A program made the translations under genes and the position numbers. The notes below the pieces were generated by a model. The model did no database searches, was not told where the DNA came from, and saw only the letters and a program-made list of their open reading frames with translations. A stretch of 64,000 nt of DNA, from the IMG/VR virus record IMGVR_UViG_3300047562_003246, positions 1-64,000 of that record. One strand, given 5' to 3'. Shown one piece after another: positions 30,910 through 37,703 of this stretch. This stretch comes from a virus. How positions within the stretch are numbered: the stretch's first letter is position 1; each line of letters begins with the position of its first letter.

Positions 30910-31665
30910 ATGAATCAACCTATCGAACCTACCGCAAAACAAACACTCAATGTTGAGCAAAAGCATTTTGAGCTATTTGAGCGATCTATTGCGAAAGTAA
31001 TTCAGGGAGCTGAGTCTTTCGACAAGTACGTCAGCTCGAAAAAAGGCGGCTCCAGCTTTCCAATGGGCGACGACGACGATGAAGAAGGCTACGAGCAAGG
31101 TTACGAAAGCTGGGAGGCAGTCAAGCAAGATGGGAACTTCAACAAGCTTGCGTTCTGCTTACATAACAGCATGCGATTGTTTATCGCGACCAGAGAACTT
31201 GTGCGGCAGGAAGGGTTAGCTGACTTTTCTATCAATCAGCCACAGGTACAAGAAGGGCCTCGCATGATGCCTATGCTTGTTGGGTCGATGCGAGTACCTG
31301 GACAACCTGCAGAAGGACCCGAGCAAGCCGCTGAGCAGTGTAACTGCCCGGTATGCGTAGTTAATCGCCATCGCGCAGCACAACACGGAATGACTCCGTT
31401 TGAAGCGATACCCGAAGCATCTGCGTTTATGGACGATAAAGACCAACCGCCTCAAGTGCACGCAGCTACAAATATGCTGTTTTCTACGGCGAGTTACGCT
31501 TTATCTTTGGTTTCGCAGGAACAACTCGACAAGATTTGGGGTAGGGTTAAAGAGCTGATTTTTGAGCATTCACAGTTGCAGCGAGCACAACTGGAGCCAG
31601 TCGAGCAAACTGCGCAGGATCCTACGCAGATAAAAGCTACGAAGATTTTCACAAAGCTTGCTTAA
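30910..31665 (+). CDS. Acidic multi-segment protein with Cys pair (251 aa)
   Basis: N-terminal helix; an acidic patch near residue 55 (MGDDDDEEGYEQGYESWE); a Pro/Met-rich linker; QCNCPVCVVNRHRA; and a helical end. Dispersed repeat copy 7 encodes AQDPT near the C-terminus. No family recognised. Confidence 0.6.
   Translation: MNQPIEPTAKQTLNVEQKHFELFERSIAKVIQGAESFDKYVSSKKGGSSFPMGDDDDEEGYEQGYESWEAVKQDGNFNKLAFCLHNSMRLFIATRELVRQEGLADFSINQPQVQEGPRMMPMLVGSMRVPGQPAEGPEQAAEQCNCPVCVVNRHRAAQHGMTPFEAIPEASAFMDDKDQPPQVHAATNMLFSTASYALSLVSQEQLDKIWGRVKELIFEHSQLQRAQLEPVEQTAQDPTQIKATKIFTKLA
31612..31625 (+). repeat. Dispersed 14-bp repeat, exact copy 7
   Basis: In frame as Ala-Gln-Asp-Pro-Thr, about 13 codons before the stop of the host gene. 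Confidence 0.95.
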
Positions 31666-31669
31666 TACG

Positions 31670-32056
31670 ATGACATCTAAAAAAATTCGTGTGAGGTATT
31701 CGCCTTGCAGTAGTTGTCCTTTTGTAAAGGACAGGCCGACTGCCGTTAGGTATCTGTCTGCAGATCGCACAGAAGAGATATCTGAAACTTTGCTTAGCGG
31801 CAATGGTTTTACTTGTCATAAAGACAACGATATTGATCTTGGTCGACGTGCTCAGTGTGCTGGAGCGATGCTTATTTTGCGCAAGTTACAGAGACCAAAT
31901 ATCGCGATGCTGCTGCTCAGATTTTTAGGGTTACTAGATTTCGATAAACTAAGAGGTGCCGAATCTGTTTTCGATAATTTCGAACAATGGAAGGAAGCAC
32001 AACAGAAATCTATTGAGAGCTTAAAGCATGATACTAGTGGGCCTGAACGGATTTGA
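31670..32056 (+). CDS. Cysteine-motif protein, DUF6283-like (128 aa), paralogue B
   Basis: PCSSCPFVKDRPTA, FTCHKDND and AQCAGAMLIL keep the C-x2-CP[WF]...CH...CAG order of the genes at 19630 and 33328. The C-terminal half is helical. Start ATG 31670. Overlaps the hydrolase gene by 29 bases. Confidence 0.65.
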   Translation: MTSKKIRVRYSPCSSCPFVKDRPTAVRYLSADRTEEISETLLSGNGFTCHKDNDIDLGRRAQCAGAMLILRKLQRPNIAMLLLRFLGLLDFDKLRGAESVFDNFEQWKEAQQKSIESLKHDTSGPERI

Positions 32057-32573
32057 TTGGTTCCCGTTTTTAATTTCCGGCGATATCAGTCGGTATTTTT
32101 CTAAAGAGAATACTGCGTTTCCATATCGCCGGAACTGGAAAAGAAAACACATTGGCTGGGTAATATCTCGGATACCGGCCAAGGAGACTTATTTGCTCGC
32201 TGGGTTTTCAGATGGAGGCACTTTAGCTCATGAAGTTGCCAGCATCGATCTTCGCTGCAAAGGTCTGATAGTGCACAGTGGTATGTTCCGCGAGCAGACA
32301 ATGCAGTGGCCGAGGAACATACCTATCTTGCTTTTGACAACGAAGGGCGACAAAACACCAACAGTGAGAGAAACGAAAAAGGCACACGATTGGTATGCTA
32401 AGCGGGTACAGGATAGCCTGTATTTTCCTGACGGGCCACTAGAATTGCCCGTTAAGGAAAATAACTTTTTGAAACACGAATTCGGTAATGGCTTAGAGGT
32501 CATGACTAAGTTCGCCAAAGATACCCTGAATTTTGATTTGCCGATAAAACAACATGCCGAACGAACGAGATAA
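32028..32573 (+). CDS. Alpha/beta hydrolase-like protein (181 aa)
   Basis: MILVGLNGFDWFPF, then LLAGFSDGGTLAHEVA (nucleophile elbow G-x-S-x-G, Ser near residue 61). ILLLTTKGDKTP supplies a strand and Asp, and FLKHEFGNG a late His. This matches the catalytic triad order of a compact esterase/dienelactone-hydrolase fold. Substrate unknown; it could act on host envelope or a small metabolite. Confidence 0.65.
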   Translation: MILVGLNGFDWFPFLISGDISRYFSKENTAFPYRRNWKRKHIGWVISRIPAKETYLLAGFSDGGTLAHEVASIDLRCKGLIVHSGMFREQTMQWPRNIPILLLTTKGDKTPTVRETKKAHDWYAKRVQDSLYFPDGPLELPVKENNFLKHEFGNGLEVMTKFAKDTLNFDLPIKQHAERTR

Positions 32574-32751
32574 TCAGGACGCCTTACTCGATAGGCTTTG
32601 CGAGATTTCAGTCGATAGTACTGCCCATATGTCCGACGATGAACGATGGGATTTCTACAAGAAGATGCTTAATCGACTCGACGAAGACGGTTCATCTGTT
32701 GATGGCGATTACTATCAAGCTGCTGTAGAGTTGATTCGAGAAATCGGTTAG
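32554..32751 (+). CDS. Small helical acidic protein (65 aa)
   Basis: DALLDRLCEISVDSTAHMSDD and YQAAVELIREIG. Overlaps the hydrolase gene by 20 bases. Unknown. Confidence 0.6.
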   Translation: MPNERDNQDALLDRLCEISVDSTAHMSDDERWDFYKKMLNRLDEDGSSVDGDYYQAAVELIREIG

Positions 32752-32781
32752 TTTTGGCTATCTTAAAAAGAAGTCAGTAAA

Positions 32782-32810
32782 CCGCAAATAATATTTGCGG
32801 CGTTTTCTTC
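32782..32810 (+). terminator. Intrinsic terminator
   Basis: CCGCAAAT/ATTTGCGG (8 bp) followed by CGTTTTCTTCTT. The next Shine-Dalgarno (GGGAG) lies 12 bases further on. Confidence 0.65.
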
Positions 32811-32855
32811 TTATTACCATCGGGAGAATAAGCCGATGAGTGAGTGTGACGAGCG

Positions 32856-33242
32856 ATGGCTAGAAAATCTTCCAGAGGGAAGCTTAGTCATAACGTTTCC
32901 GGCCCGTCTACCTACGTTGAACTCGATCTTACACATGAGCAGATCGAGATACTCAAAGGTAAAAAGATTAACAACAAGGTTAATGTTGTTATCGTTAGTT
33001 ACCGACACGAACGAGCCGACGCAGACGGACCTTGCGCAAAAGCATTACTCGATAGTCTCGTACGTCTCGGAGTACTGCCAGATGATAGCCAGGATTGGAT
33101 CGAAGAAATCATCCACGTATCCAAAGAAGTCGAAAAGAAAAAGCCGGAAAAAACGATACTAGTTTTTTTACCTGCAGATTCGTTTAGTGTCAAAAGGCAA
33201 CTAGGTATTTCGCCTTCAGAAGAAAACGAGCCGCTTGATTAA
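32856..33242 (+). CDS. RusA-like Holliday-junction resolvase (128 aa), N-terminus possibly in another frame
   Basis: YRHERADADGPCAKALLDSL and LGVLPDDSQDW match the catalytic part of RusA (D-x-D...K and DD), which cleaves four-way DNA junctions. ATG 32856 has no Shine-Dalgarno. An overlapping frame from ATG 32836, with a good GGGAG site, encodes LVITFPARLPTLNSILHMS, which resembles a RusA N-terminus. So the real product may need a -1 shift, or the gene may be damaged. Confidence 0.6.
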   Translation: MARKSSRGKLSHNVSGPSTYVELDLTHEQIEILKGKKINNKVNVVIVSYRHERADADGPCAKALLDSLVRLGVLPDDSQDWIEEIIHVSKEVEKKKPEKTILVFLPADSFSVKRQLGISPSEENEPLD

Positions 33243-33276
33243 ACCAAGCTAGTTTGTTACAAGTGAATTTAATGAC

Positions 33277-33310
33277 AAGAAGCTGGGACGCTCCTGGCTT
33301 CTTTTTTTTT
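33277..33310 (+). terminator. Intrinsic terminator with T9 tract
   Basis: AAGAAGC/GCTTCTT with an inner GGGA/TCC pair, followed by T9. Confidence 0.75.
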
Positions 33311-33327
33311 ACCCAAGATGATGAGTT

Positions 33328-33789
33328 ATGGCAGAAAAACAACACAAGAAACCGTGTCACGATTGTCCATTTACGACTAAAGCTGCACCAGGAGAGACCG
33401 GAGGATCTCATCCAGCTGTATACGTGATGCAAACAATTTTGCCTTACAGAATTCCGTGTCACTGTCGTATTGATTATTCGGATCCAAATTGGAAAAAGAA
33501 CGACAGTACGCCAGAATGCGTCGGGCACGCAATTATGCGAGTAAAGCAGGGCGTAGCCGATAAGATGCCAGAGGCGCTATTACGTATTGAGCCTTACGAA
33601 GGCGATCAAGTGTTTAATAACTTGATTGAAATGTTTTGTTATCACACAGGGAGTACTGAAGACGAGGCTAAGGCTTATCTAGAATTAGCCTTACCTCAAA
33701 TGATTATCGAGCAAACATCATCCGAGTCGTTTCGGATCATTGACCAGAACCTTTTAAATAAACTAGACGAAACAAATGACGAACTCTAA
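33328..33789 (+). CDS. Cysteine-motif protein, DUF6283-like (153 aa), paralogue C
   Basis: PCHDCPFTTKAAPGETG, IPCHCRIDY and PECVGHAIM. The same C-x2-CPF...CH...C-x-G order as paralogues A and B, with an extended helical C-terminus. Coupled to the next gene by ATGA. Confidence 0.65.
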   Translation: MAEKQHKKPCHDCPFTTKAAPGETGGSHPAVYVMQTILPYRIPCHCRIDYSDPNWKKNDSTPECVGHAIMRVKQGVADKMPEALLRIEPYEGDQVFNNLIEMFCYHTGSTEDEAKAYLELALPQMIIEQTSSESFRIIDQNLLNKLDETNDEL

Positions 33790-34051
33790 TTCAAACAATG
33801 ATATTAAAAATATCACCATCGGCATCCTGATAGTCTGTGCTGTACTACTTGGCTTCAAAGTGTTTGAGCTTAGTACAGCTAGAGACGGTATGCATCATGT
33901 GATTGATCGGCAGCAGCAGGATCTGGAACGAGCCAACATGATGCTTGACATGGACGAGAACGAGAGATTGATTTTCGATCCAAGAGCTGACAATTGGTCG
34001 AACTTGCCAGTCAATCCTGAACTTGATCCAAGGTACATCAATAATAGATAA
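33776..34051 (+). CDS. Single-span membrane protein with coiled coil (91 aa)
   Basis: Membrane segment at residues about 12-28 (TIGILIVCAVLLGFKVF), then a helix DRQQQDLERANMMLD and a Pro/Asn-rich end. The plan is like an i-spanin, but no lysis genes are adjacent. Confidence 0.6.
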   Translation: MTNSNSNNDIKNITIGILIVCAVLLGFKVFELSTARDGMHHVIDRQQQDLERANMMLDMDENERLIFDPRADNWSNLPVNPELDPRYINNR

Positions 34052-34077
34052 GTGAAAGCTTATTTGACTTGAAATTT

Positions 34078-34115
34078 AAAGCTTCCTGAATGATTTCAGG
34101 AAGCTTTTTTTTTTA
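34078..34115 (+). terminator. Intrinsic terminator, 13-bp stem, T10
   Basis: AAAGCTTCCTGAA pairs with TTCAGGAAGCTTT around a 4-base loop, followed by T10. Confidence 0.9.
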
Positions 34116-34134
34116 GCTATCAGTACCTAAATTT

Positions 34135-34163
34135 TTGCGTTTTTTGTGCCATATAAGTATAGA
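34135..34163 (+). promoter_or_regulatory. Candidate sigma70-like promoter
   Basis: TTGCGT, 17-base spacer, TATAGA. It lies 20 bases after a terminator and before the structured RNA region, a sensible place for a promoter. Single-site evidence only. Confidence 0.35.
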
Positions 34164-34255
34164 TTGCAGTTAGCTATCTTTATTTAAGCGAAAATTAGTA
34201 ACTTTTTTTAAGGAGATGTTATGAAGAAGTAACAAACGATTCGCGCAGAGGACTT

Positions 34256-34316
34256 GAACCAGGAGTGTCGTAATTCACTTGTATGTTTGGCCACGTACAA
34301 ACGACACTCCTGGTTC
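34256..34316 (+). ncRNA. Long hairpin, possible small RNA or terminator
   Basis: GAACCAGGAGTGTCG (34256-34270) pairs perfectly with CGACACTCCTGGTTC (34302-34316). An inner TTGTATGT/ACGTACAA stem extends it. TTTTATT follows. It is not preceded by a real gene: only the three-codon stub lies upstream. Confidence 0.45.
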
Positions 34317-34330
34317 TTTTATTAACTTTC

Positions 34331-34371
34331 AGCATGACTAAATCACTGTGATTTGGTGTGCTTTTTTTTTT
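34331..34371 (+). terminator. Intrinsic terminator with T10 tract
   Basis: AGCA/TGCT and ACTAAATCA/TGATTTGGT (9 bp, one wobble) around CTG, followed by T10. Confidence 0.8.
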
Positions 34372-34397
34372 ACTAATTGAAGAAAAGAGAGTTGAAA

Positions 34398-34748
34398 ATG
34401 CAAAAGTTTAGATTACCGATTTTGCTGAGTATTTACTCAGTGCTATTGGTGTTGACAACCCAGCATAGCTGGGTTCATTACCTGTTAATCCTCGACATCG
34501 GCAGCATGTGGCTGCTGGTCAATGTTGTGCGAAAGTCAGTCGTATATCGTCCTGGGAATTTATTTCCCGTTGCACTGGCGTTAGGGACTAACGCGACAGT
34601 GTGCATGTTACCGGATACATGGATGTCGCTGATTTCGGTGGTACTAATTATCCACAGAATAATAACTCAAGTGTCATTGTGGTTATTATTATCTAACAAA
34701 CAGATATTAGAATTTACTGAGTTCGTAGTATCTCAGGAAGATAAGTAG
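34398..34748 (+). CDS. Multi-span membrane protein (116 aa)
   Basis: ATG 34398 chosen; GAGAG lies six bases upstream. Three to four hydrophobic spans are seen: ILLSIYSVLLVLTT, YLLILDIGSMWLLV, LFPVALALGTNATVC and LISVVLIIHRIIT. A T10 tract follows the stop closely. Possibly holin-like by size, but no lysis partner is adjacent. Confidence 0.6.
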   Translation: MQKFRLPILLSIYSVLLVLTTQHSWVHYLLILDIGSMWLLVNVVRKSVVYRPGNLFPVALALGTNATVCMLPDTWMSLISVVLIIHRIITQVSLWLLLSNKQILEFTEFVVSQEDK

Positions 34749-34781
34749 GTTTTTTTTTTACCTCGAAAAAGGAGGGTGTTT

Positions 34782-35309
34782 ATGTTTAAAGTTGACGACA
34801 TCCTCGCTGAGTACGAGGACAGCTACACAGTCGCCGGAGCGTATGGCGACTACGAAAAGCCTGGGTTCGATATGCAATCGGACCTAGAGCTTGTACAGCT
34901 AGCCAAAGAATGGCTAGCTATGGATGGTTATGCTGACGGACTTGTTGGCATTGATAACACAGCCAAATTAGTTTGGTTGTGTGAAGCGGTGAACTGGGCG
35001 GCAAAAGTCATACGCCCAGAATACTATCTATTGAAACCGCGAATTATCGACGCGGTTGCTAAGTTGCCTGGAGTGCAGTGTGGTTGGGGATATGACGCCT
35101 ATGACAATGGCGTCTTTTACTTGTACCACGTCGAAGCAGGCGTGGCAAGTTTCCATGATCCCGATCGCCAGCTATTTAGCAGTGGCGAATGGCCATACGA
35201 ATGGAGCGGTGTTCTTAGACAAGAACACGCTCTTGATGTCTGGGTAGGAAATGTAGATCTGGCTAAAGATCTGGCAAGAAGATCTCAACCAGGAATGATG
35301 GAATATTAG
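34782..35309 (+). CDS. Unknown protein (175 aa)
   Basis: AAAGGAGGGTGTTT gives a near-consensus Shine-Dalgarno before ATG 34782. Trp/Tyr-rich and acidic; LVQLAKEWLAMDGYADGLV and VQCGWGYDAYDNGVFYLY. Strong initiation suggests high expression. No family recognised. Confidence 0.6.
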   Translation: MFKVDDILAEYEDSYTVAGAYGDYEKPGFDMQSDLELVQLAKEWLAMDGYADGLVGIDNTAKLVWLCEAVNWAAKVIRPEYYLLKPRIIDAVAKLPGVQCGWGYDAYDNGVFYLYHVEAGVASFHDPDRQLFSSGEWPYEWSGVLRQEHALDVWVGNVDLAKDLARRSQPGMMEY

Positions 35310-35358
35310 ATTTTTTTTTACTCTGCTGTCACACGTAGACGCGGGGTGTTTTTTTTTA

Positions 35359-35479
35359 GACACCGCTCGCCTGTTGGTTGGCGTGTGGTTTGTTGAGTCT
35401 ATGCAGCCCGACTATTAAAGGGTTCTGTGTATAGGCTTGCAGCAAACCTATCCACGTAGGTTCGATTCCTACCGGTGTC
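35359..35479 (+). ncRNA. tRNA-like fold 2 (121 nt)
   Basis: GACACCG (35359-35365) pairs with CGGTGTC (35473-35479). CGCC-TGTTGGTT-GGCG is a good D-arm. GTAGG-TTCGATT-CCTAC is a canonical T-arm abutting the acceptor strand. In place of a 17-nt anticodon arm there is a long irregular hairpin (GGTTTGTTG/CAGCAAACC, AGTCTAT/ATAGGCT). No CCA is encoded; T6 follows. It could be a tRNA with an insertion in the anticodon arm or a tRNA mimic. No anticodon can be assigned. Confidence 0.5.
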
Positions 35480-35492
35480 TTTTTTAGGTTGC

Positions 35493-35554
35493 GTGACAGA
35501 CTTAATTTTCAAATTAAAACCGCGTACTTCAGGTTTCATAGTCCTGGGTGTCAC
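35493..35554 (+). ncRNA. Possible small cloverleaf-like fold
   Basis: GTGACA/TGTCAC outer stem, TTAATTT/AAATTAA hairpin, and CAGG/CCTG hairpin with a TTCATAG-containing loop. It directly follows tRNA-like fold 2. The elements are short and AT-rich, so chance pairing is possible. Confidence 0.2.
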
Positions 35555-35586
35555 TACGCATTCTTCGAGTTGGAGAACAAACTACT

Positions 35587-36429
35587 ATGAGTACACAAGT
35601 ACAAGTTTTGTTGGCTATTAACGTCGATTTGGCTAGCACTGTAAACGCTCAAATCACAATCGAAGCGGAGTATGGGTCGACCACGATTAATGGCAGTCGA
35701 TACACTGCCGCCCACCATGGGGCTAACTGTGAAAATCCAGCTCCATGTTTAGATGCAGGGCTGGATGATATTGCTGAAGACGGTGACACCGTTTTGGTAA
35801 GTCATCTCGACTTAGACACGATCGGAGGGATTGCCCGAGCAATTGGTCATCCAATCGCGGATCATCAAGGTTTTTGGAAATTGTCAGCCTATGTGGATGT
35901 GAATGGTCCGCATAAGTTGGGTCAGTCCGGTGCTGAACAGGAGGATGTTGATCGATTGTATGCTTACTGGGCTTGGGCTCAGAGCAATCGTGGACCACGT
36001 CGTGAAAATGACCAGATCCACGATGTAACTTCGGAGGTGGCGACCCACCTCAATGTTATCCATGAAATTCTGCGTGGGGACGCAGGATTACTCAAGGCAG
36101 GTCAAGAGTTCAAGGAGGCGGGAGAGCGACTCAACGAAGAGTCGTTCGTAGAGGTGCACGCTGGAACGATTGTGCGGGTAGGACCCGCATTCGTGAATCA
36201 TATCTACACGACGCCTCAGGGTGAAGTGTGTAAAGCAGTCGTCAGCTTCAACACGAAAACAGGGAGTATTACCCTGTCTTTTGCGGACAAGGAAGATGGC
36301 AGAAACGCTGCGAAAATTATGCAAGAAGCATTCGGACCAGATGCCGGTGGGCACGCTGGAATCGCTGGTAGCCCTAGAGGTACCAGGATGAAATTGGCAG
36401 ATCTAGCAACGTTGCTAGCTTTGCTGTAA
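35587..36429 (+). CDS. DHH/DHHA1-family phosphoesterase (280 aa)
   Basis: ATG 35587 gives MSTQVQVLLAIN. VLVSHLDLDTIGGIARAIG (about residues 68-87) is a DHH-like motif variant with metal-binding Asp/His. The C-terminal GPDAGGHAGIAGSPRG matches the DHHA1 GGGHxxAxG signature. Family members hydrolyse nanoRNA, pAp or cyclic dinucleotides. The classic DHH triad is altered (LDLDT), so the substrate is uncertain. Degradation of signalling nucleotides from host defence is an attractive but unproven role. Confidence 0.65.
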   Translation: MSTQVQVLLAINVDLASTVNAQITIEAEYGSTTINGSRYTAAHHGANCENPAPCLDAGLDDIAEDGDTVLVSHLDLDTIGGIARAIGHPIADHQGFWKLSAYVDVNGPHKLGQSGAEQEDVDRLYAYWAWAQSNRGPRRENDQIHDVTSEVATHLNVIHEILRGDAGLLKAGQEFKEAGERLNEESFVEVHAGTIVRVGPAFVNHIYTTPQGEVCKAVVSFNTKTGSITLSFADKEDGRNAAKIMQEAFGPDAGGHAGIAGSPRGTRMKLADLATLLALL

Positions 36430-36441
36430 TTTTTTTTTTGT

Positions 36442-36490
36442 CGGTTACTTGACTTTCAGGTCACATCGAGTTCGCGACTCGAAGTAACCG
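36442..36490 (+). ncRNA. tRNA-like fold 3 (49 nt, no anticodon arm)
   Basis: CGGTTACT (36442-36449) pairs with AGTAACCG (36483-36490). TCGAG-TTCGCGA-CTCGA is a 5-bp, 7-loop T-arm-like hairpin stacked on the 3' strand. GAC-TTTCAG-GTC gives a short second arm. It follows a T10 tract after the DHH gene. Confidence 0.35.
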
Positions 36491-36532
36491 TTTGTGTAAA
36501 GGTTAACTTAATTTCTTTTTGTTGAGGTTGAG

Positions 36533-36805
36533 ATGTTAGATAGAAATACTTGCGTGTTGAACAGAGGAATCTTGGCGATCAAATAATGGGATGACGCCGT
36601 ATTTAACGTAACACTTAGTTACGTTAGCAACTATATGGTTGTTATTCGGTACGAAGATAACGATGAGATTCGCGTAGTCCTATAAAAATGGGTGAGAGAT
36701 AGCCTTATTGGTATTACGAAAGATACCGAAGACTGTCTCATTGTAGGCAGTAACGGCATCACTGTTGCGATGCCGTGTACTCTGCGAACATACTTAGTTA
36801 AATAA
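36533..36805 (+). pseudogene. ORF interrupted by two in-frame TAA codons (91 codons)
   Basis: One frame from ATG 36533 reads through TAA at 36584 and 36683 to TAA 36803. The pieces look like real protein: MLDRNTCVLNRGILAIK, WDDAVFNVTLSYVSNYMVV and CLIVGSNGITVAMPCTL. A GAGG lies upstream and a terminator follows at 36828. It is either a gene with two nonsense mutations or one read by stop suppression. The other genes here use TAA as a normal stop. Confidence 0.5.
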
Positions 36806-36827
36806 ATTAACAAGTACGTTAATTCAT

Positions 36828-36861
36828 ATCGCACTTCAAATTTGAGGTGCGATTTTTTTTT
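36828..36861 (+). terminator. Intrinsic terminator with T9 tract
   Basis: ATCGCACTTCAAA/TTTGAGGTGCGAT near-palindrome followed by T9. Confidence 0.85.
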
Positions 36862-36890
36862 AACTATTACTTTTTTTTTTGAGTCGAAAA

Positions 36891-37379
36891 ATGATTTGCA
36901 GAAACACTTTAAATGATGTTGTCGGAAAATGGGCGGCTAAGAGCGTCGTATTAGCAGTATTAGCTGAGAGTGGAAAGTACGATCACACTATTAGTCTGAT
37001 CGTAAGAAGGTTCGTTCAAAAATTCGATTTGGACGGATACCAAATAACTAGTCTATCTGATGCAATCGATAAGTTATTTGAAAGACTTCAAGTTTGCTCA
37101 GATGAGCTATTAGACATCGATGTCGGACTGCGTCATCGTGTCAGACAAGACTTGCTCGAACAAGAGACTATCAACTTGTTGTTGGACGAGCCAAAATTTT
37201 TGTTGTCAGAAAATTTTGATGAATTCACGTTAAAAATCTACCAGCGATATGAATTTATACGTTGGAAGATTTACTGTTACCATCAAAGAAGGAACCCCGA
37301 TTCCAGTGAAGGGATCAAAGAACTTGTTGTAAAACTACGTCGCATAAATGAAAATATTACTCAAGTCTACGGCGGCTAA
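36891..37379 (+). CDS. Unknown helical protein (162 aa)
   Basis: ATG 36891 (TTG 36879 lies directly on the T10 tract). Helical; SLIVRRFVQKFDLDGYQIT; LLDEPKFLLSENFDEFTLK. Overlaps the next gene by 32 bases. No family recognised. Confidence 0.6.
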   Translation: MICRNTLNDVVGKWAAKSVVLAVLAESGKYDHTISLIVRRFVQKFDLDGYQITSLSDAIDKLFERLQVCSDELLDIDVGLRHRVRQDLLEQETINLLLDEPKFLLSENFDEFTLKIYQRYEFIRWKIYCYHQRRNPDSSEGIKELVVKLRRINENITQVYGG

Positions 37380-37656
37380 TTTCGAGCCGTTGTACGAAGG
37401 TCAGCTTATACCTGTGCCAGACAGTTATAAGCATTGCGTGGAAGAGTCAGAGCATGGATTCTTTATGCGGATCCAGCATGACCACTTTCTTGATAGTTCT
37501 ACGCATGGAAAGCTGCTAGTTAGGGACTTACGATATCGCGGCGCGATGTCGGCGAAAGTTAATAACTACGATAAAAACAACCCTCCAAAATTTTTGAGGG
37601 TGTTGAGGCTATCTAGATCAGGCAAGTCTGTGATTACGGAAGCTGTTACGGAGTAG
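37348..37656 (+). CDS. Small unknown protein (102 aa)
   Basis: LLKSTAANFEPLYEGQLIP and FLDSSTHGKLLVRDLRYRG; beta-rich. The terminator hairpin AGCTGTTAC/GTAGTAGCT uses the last codons and stop, followed by T9. Unknown. Confidence 0.6.
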   Translation: MKILLKSTAANFEPLYEGQLIPVPDSYKHCVEESEHGFFMRIQHDHFLDSSTHGKLLVRDLRYRGAMSAKVNNYDKNNPPKFLRVLRLSRSGKSVITEAVTE

Positions 37657-37671
37657 TAGCTTTTTTTTTAG
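37641..37671 (+). terminator. Intrinsic terminator overlapping a gene end
   Basis: AGCTGTTAC GGA GTAGTAGCT (9 pairs, two wobbles), then T9. The stop codon lies within the 3' arm. Confidence 0.6.
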
Positions 37672-37703
37672 TATTTAATCTAGTTTGTTGAGTGAAAAAA
37701 AAA

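Larger units (their letters stand above)
34052..34397 (+). other. Gene-free region with three hairpins and a stub ORF
   Basis: Contains a terminator, a candidate promoter, an isolated AAGGAG plus ATG-AAG-AAG-TAA stub (34221-34232), a 15-bp hairpin (34256-34316) and a second terminator. It could transcribe a small structured RNA. Confidence 0.5.

Noticed and set aside
34230-34275. Reverse-strand tRNA 3' end suggested by CGCAGAGGACTTGAACC
   Set aside because: On the minus strand it looks like a T-loop, but no matching acceptor or other arms exist; the sequence is explained by the hairpin.
35359-35479. Normal tRNA gene
   Set aside because: 121 nt, no 7-base anticodon loop at the right position and no CCA; kept only as a tRNA-like fold.
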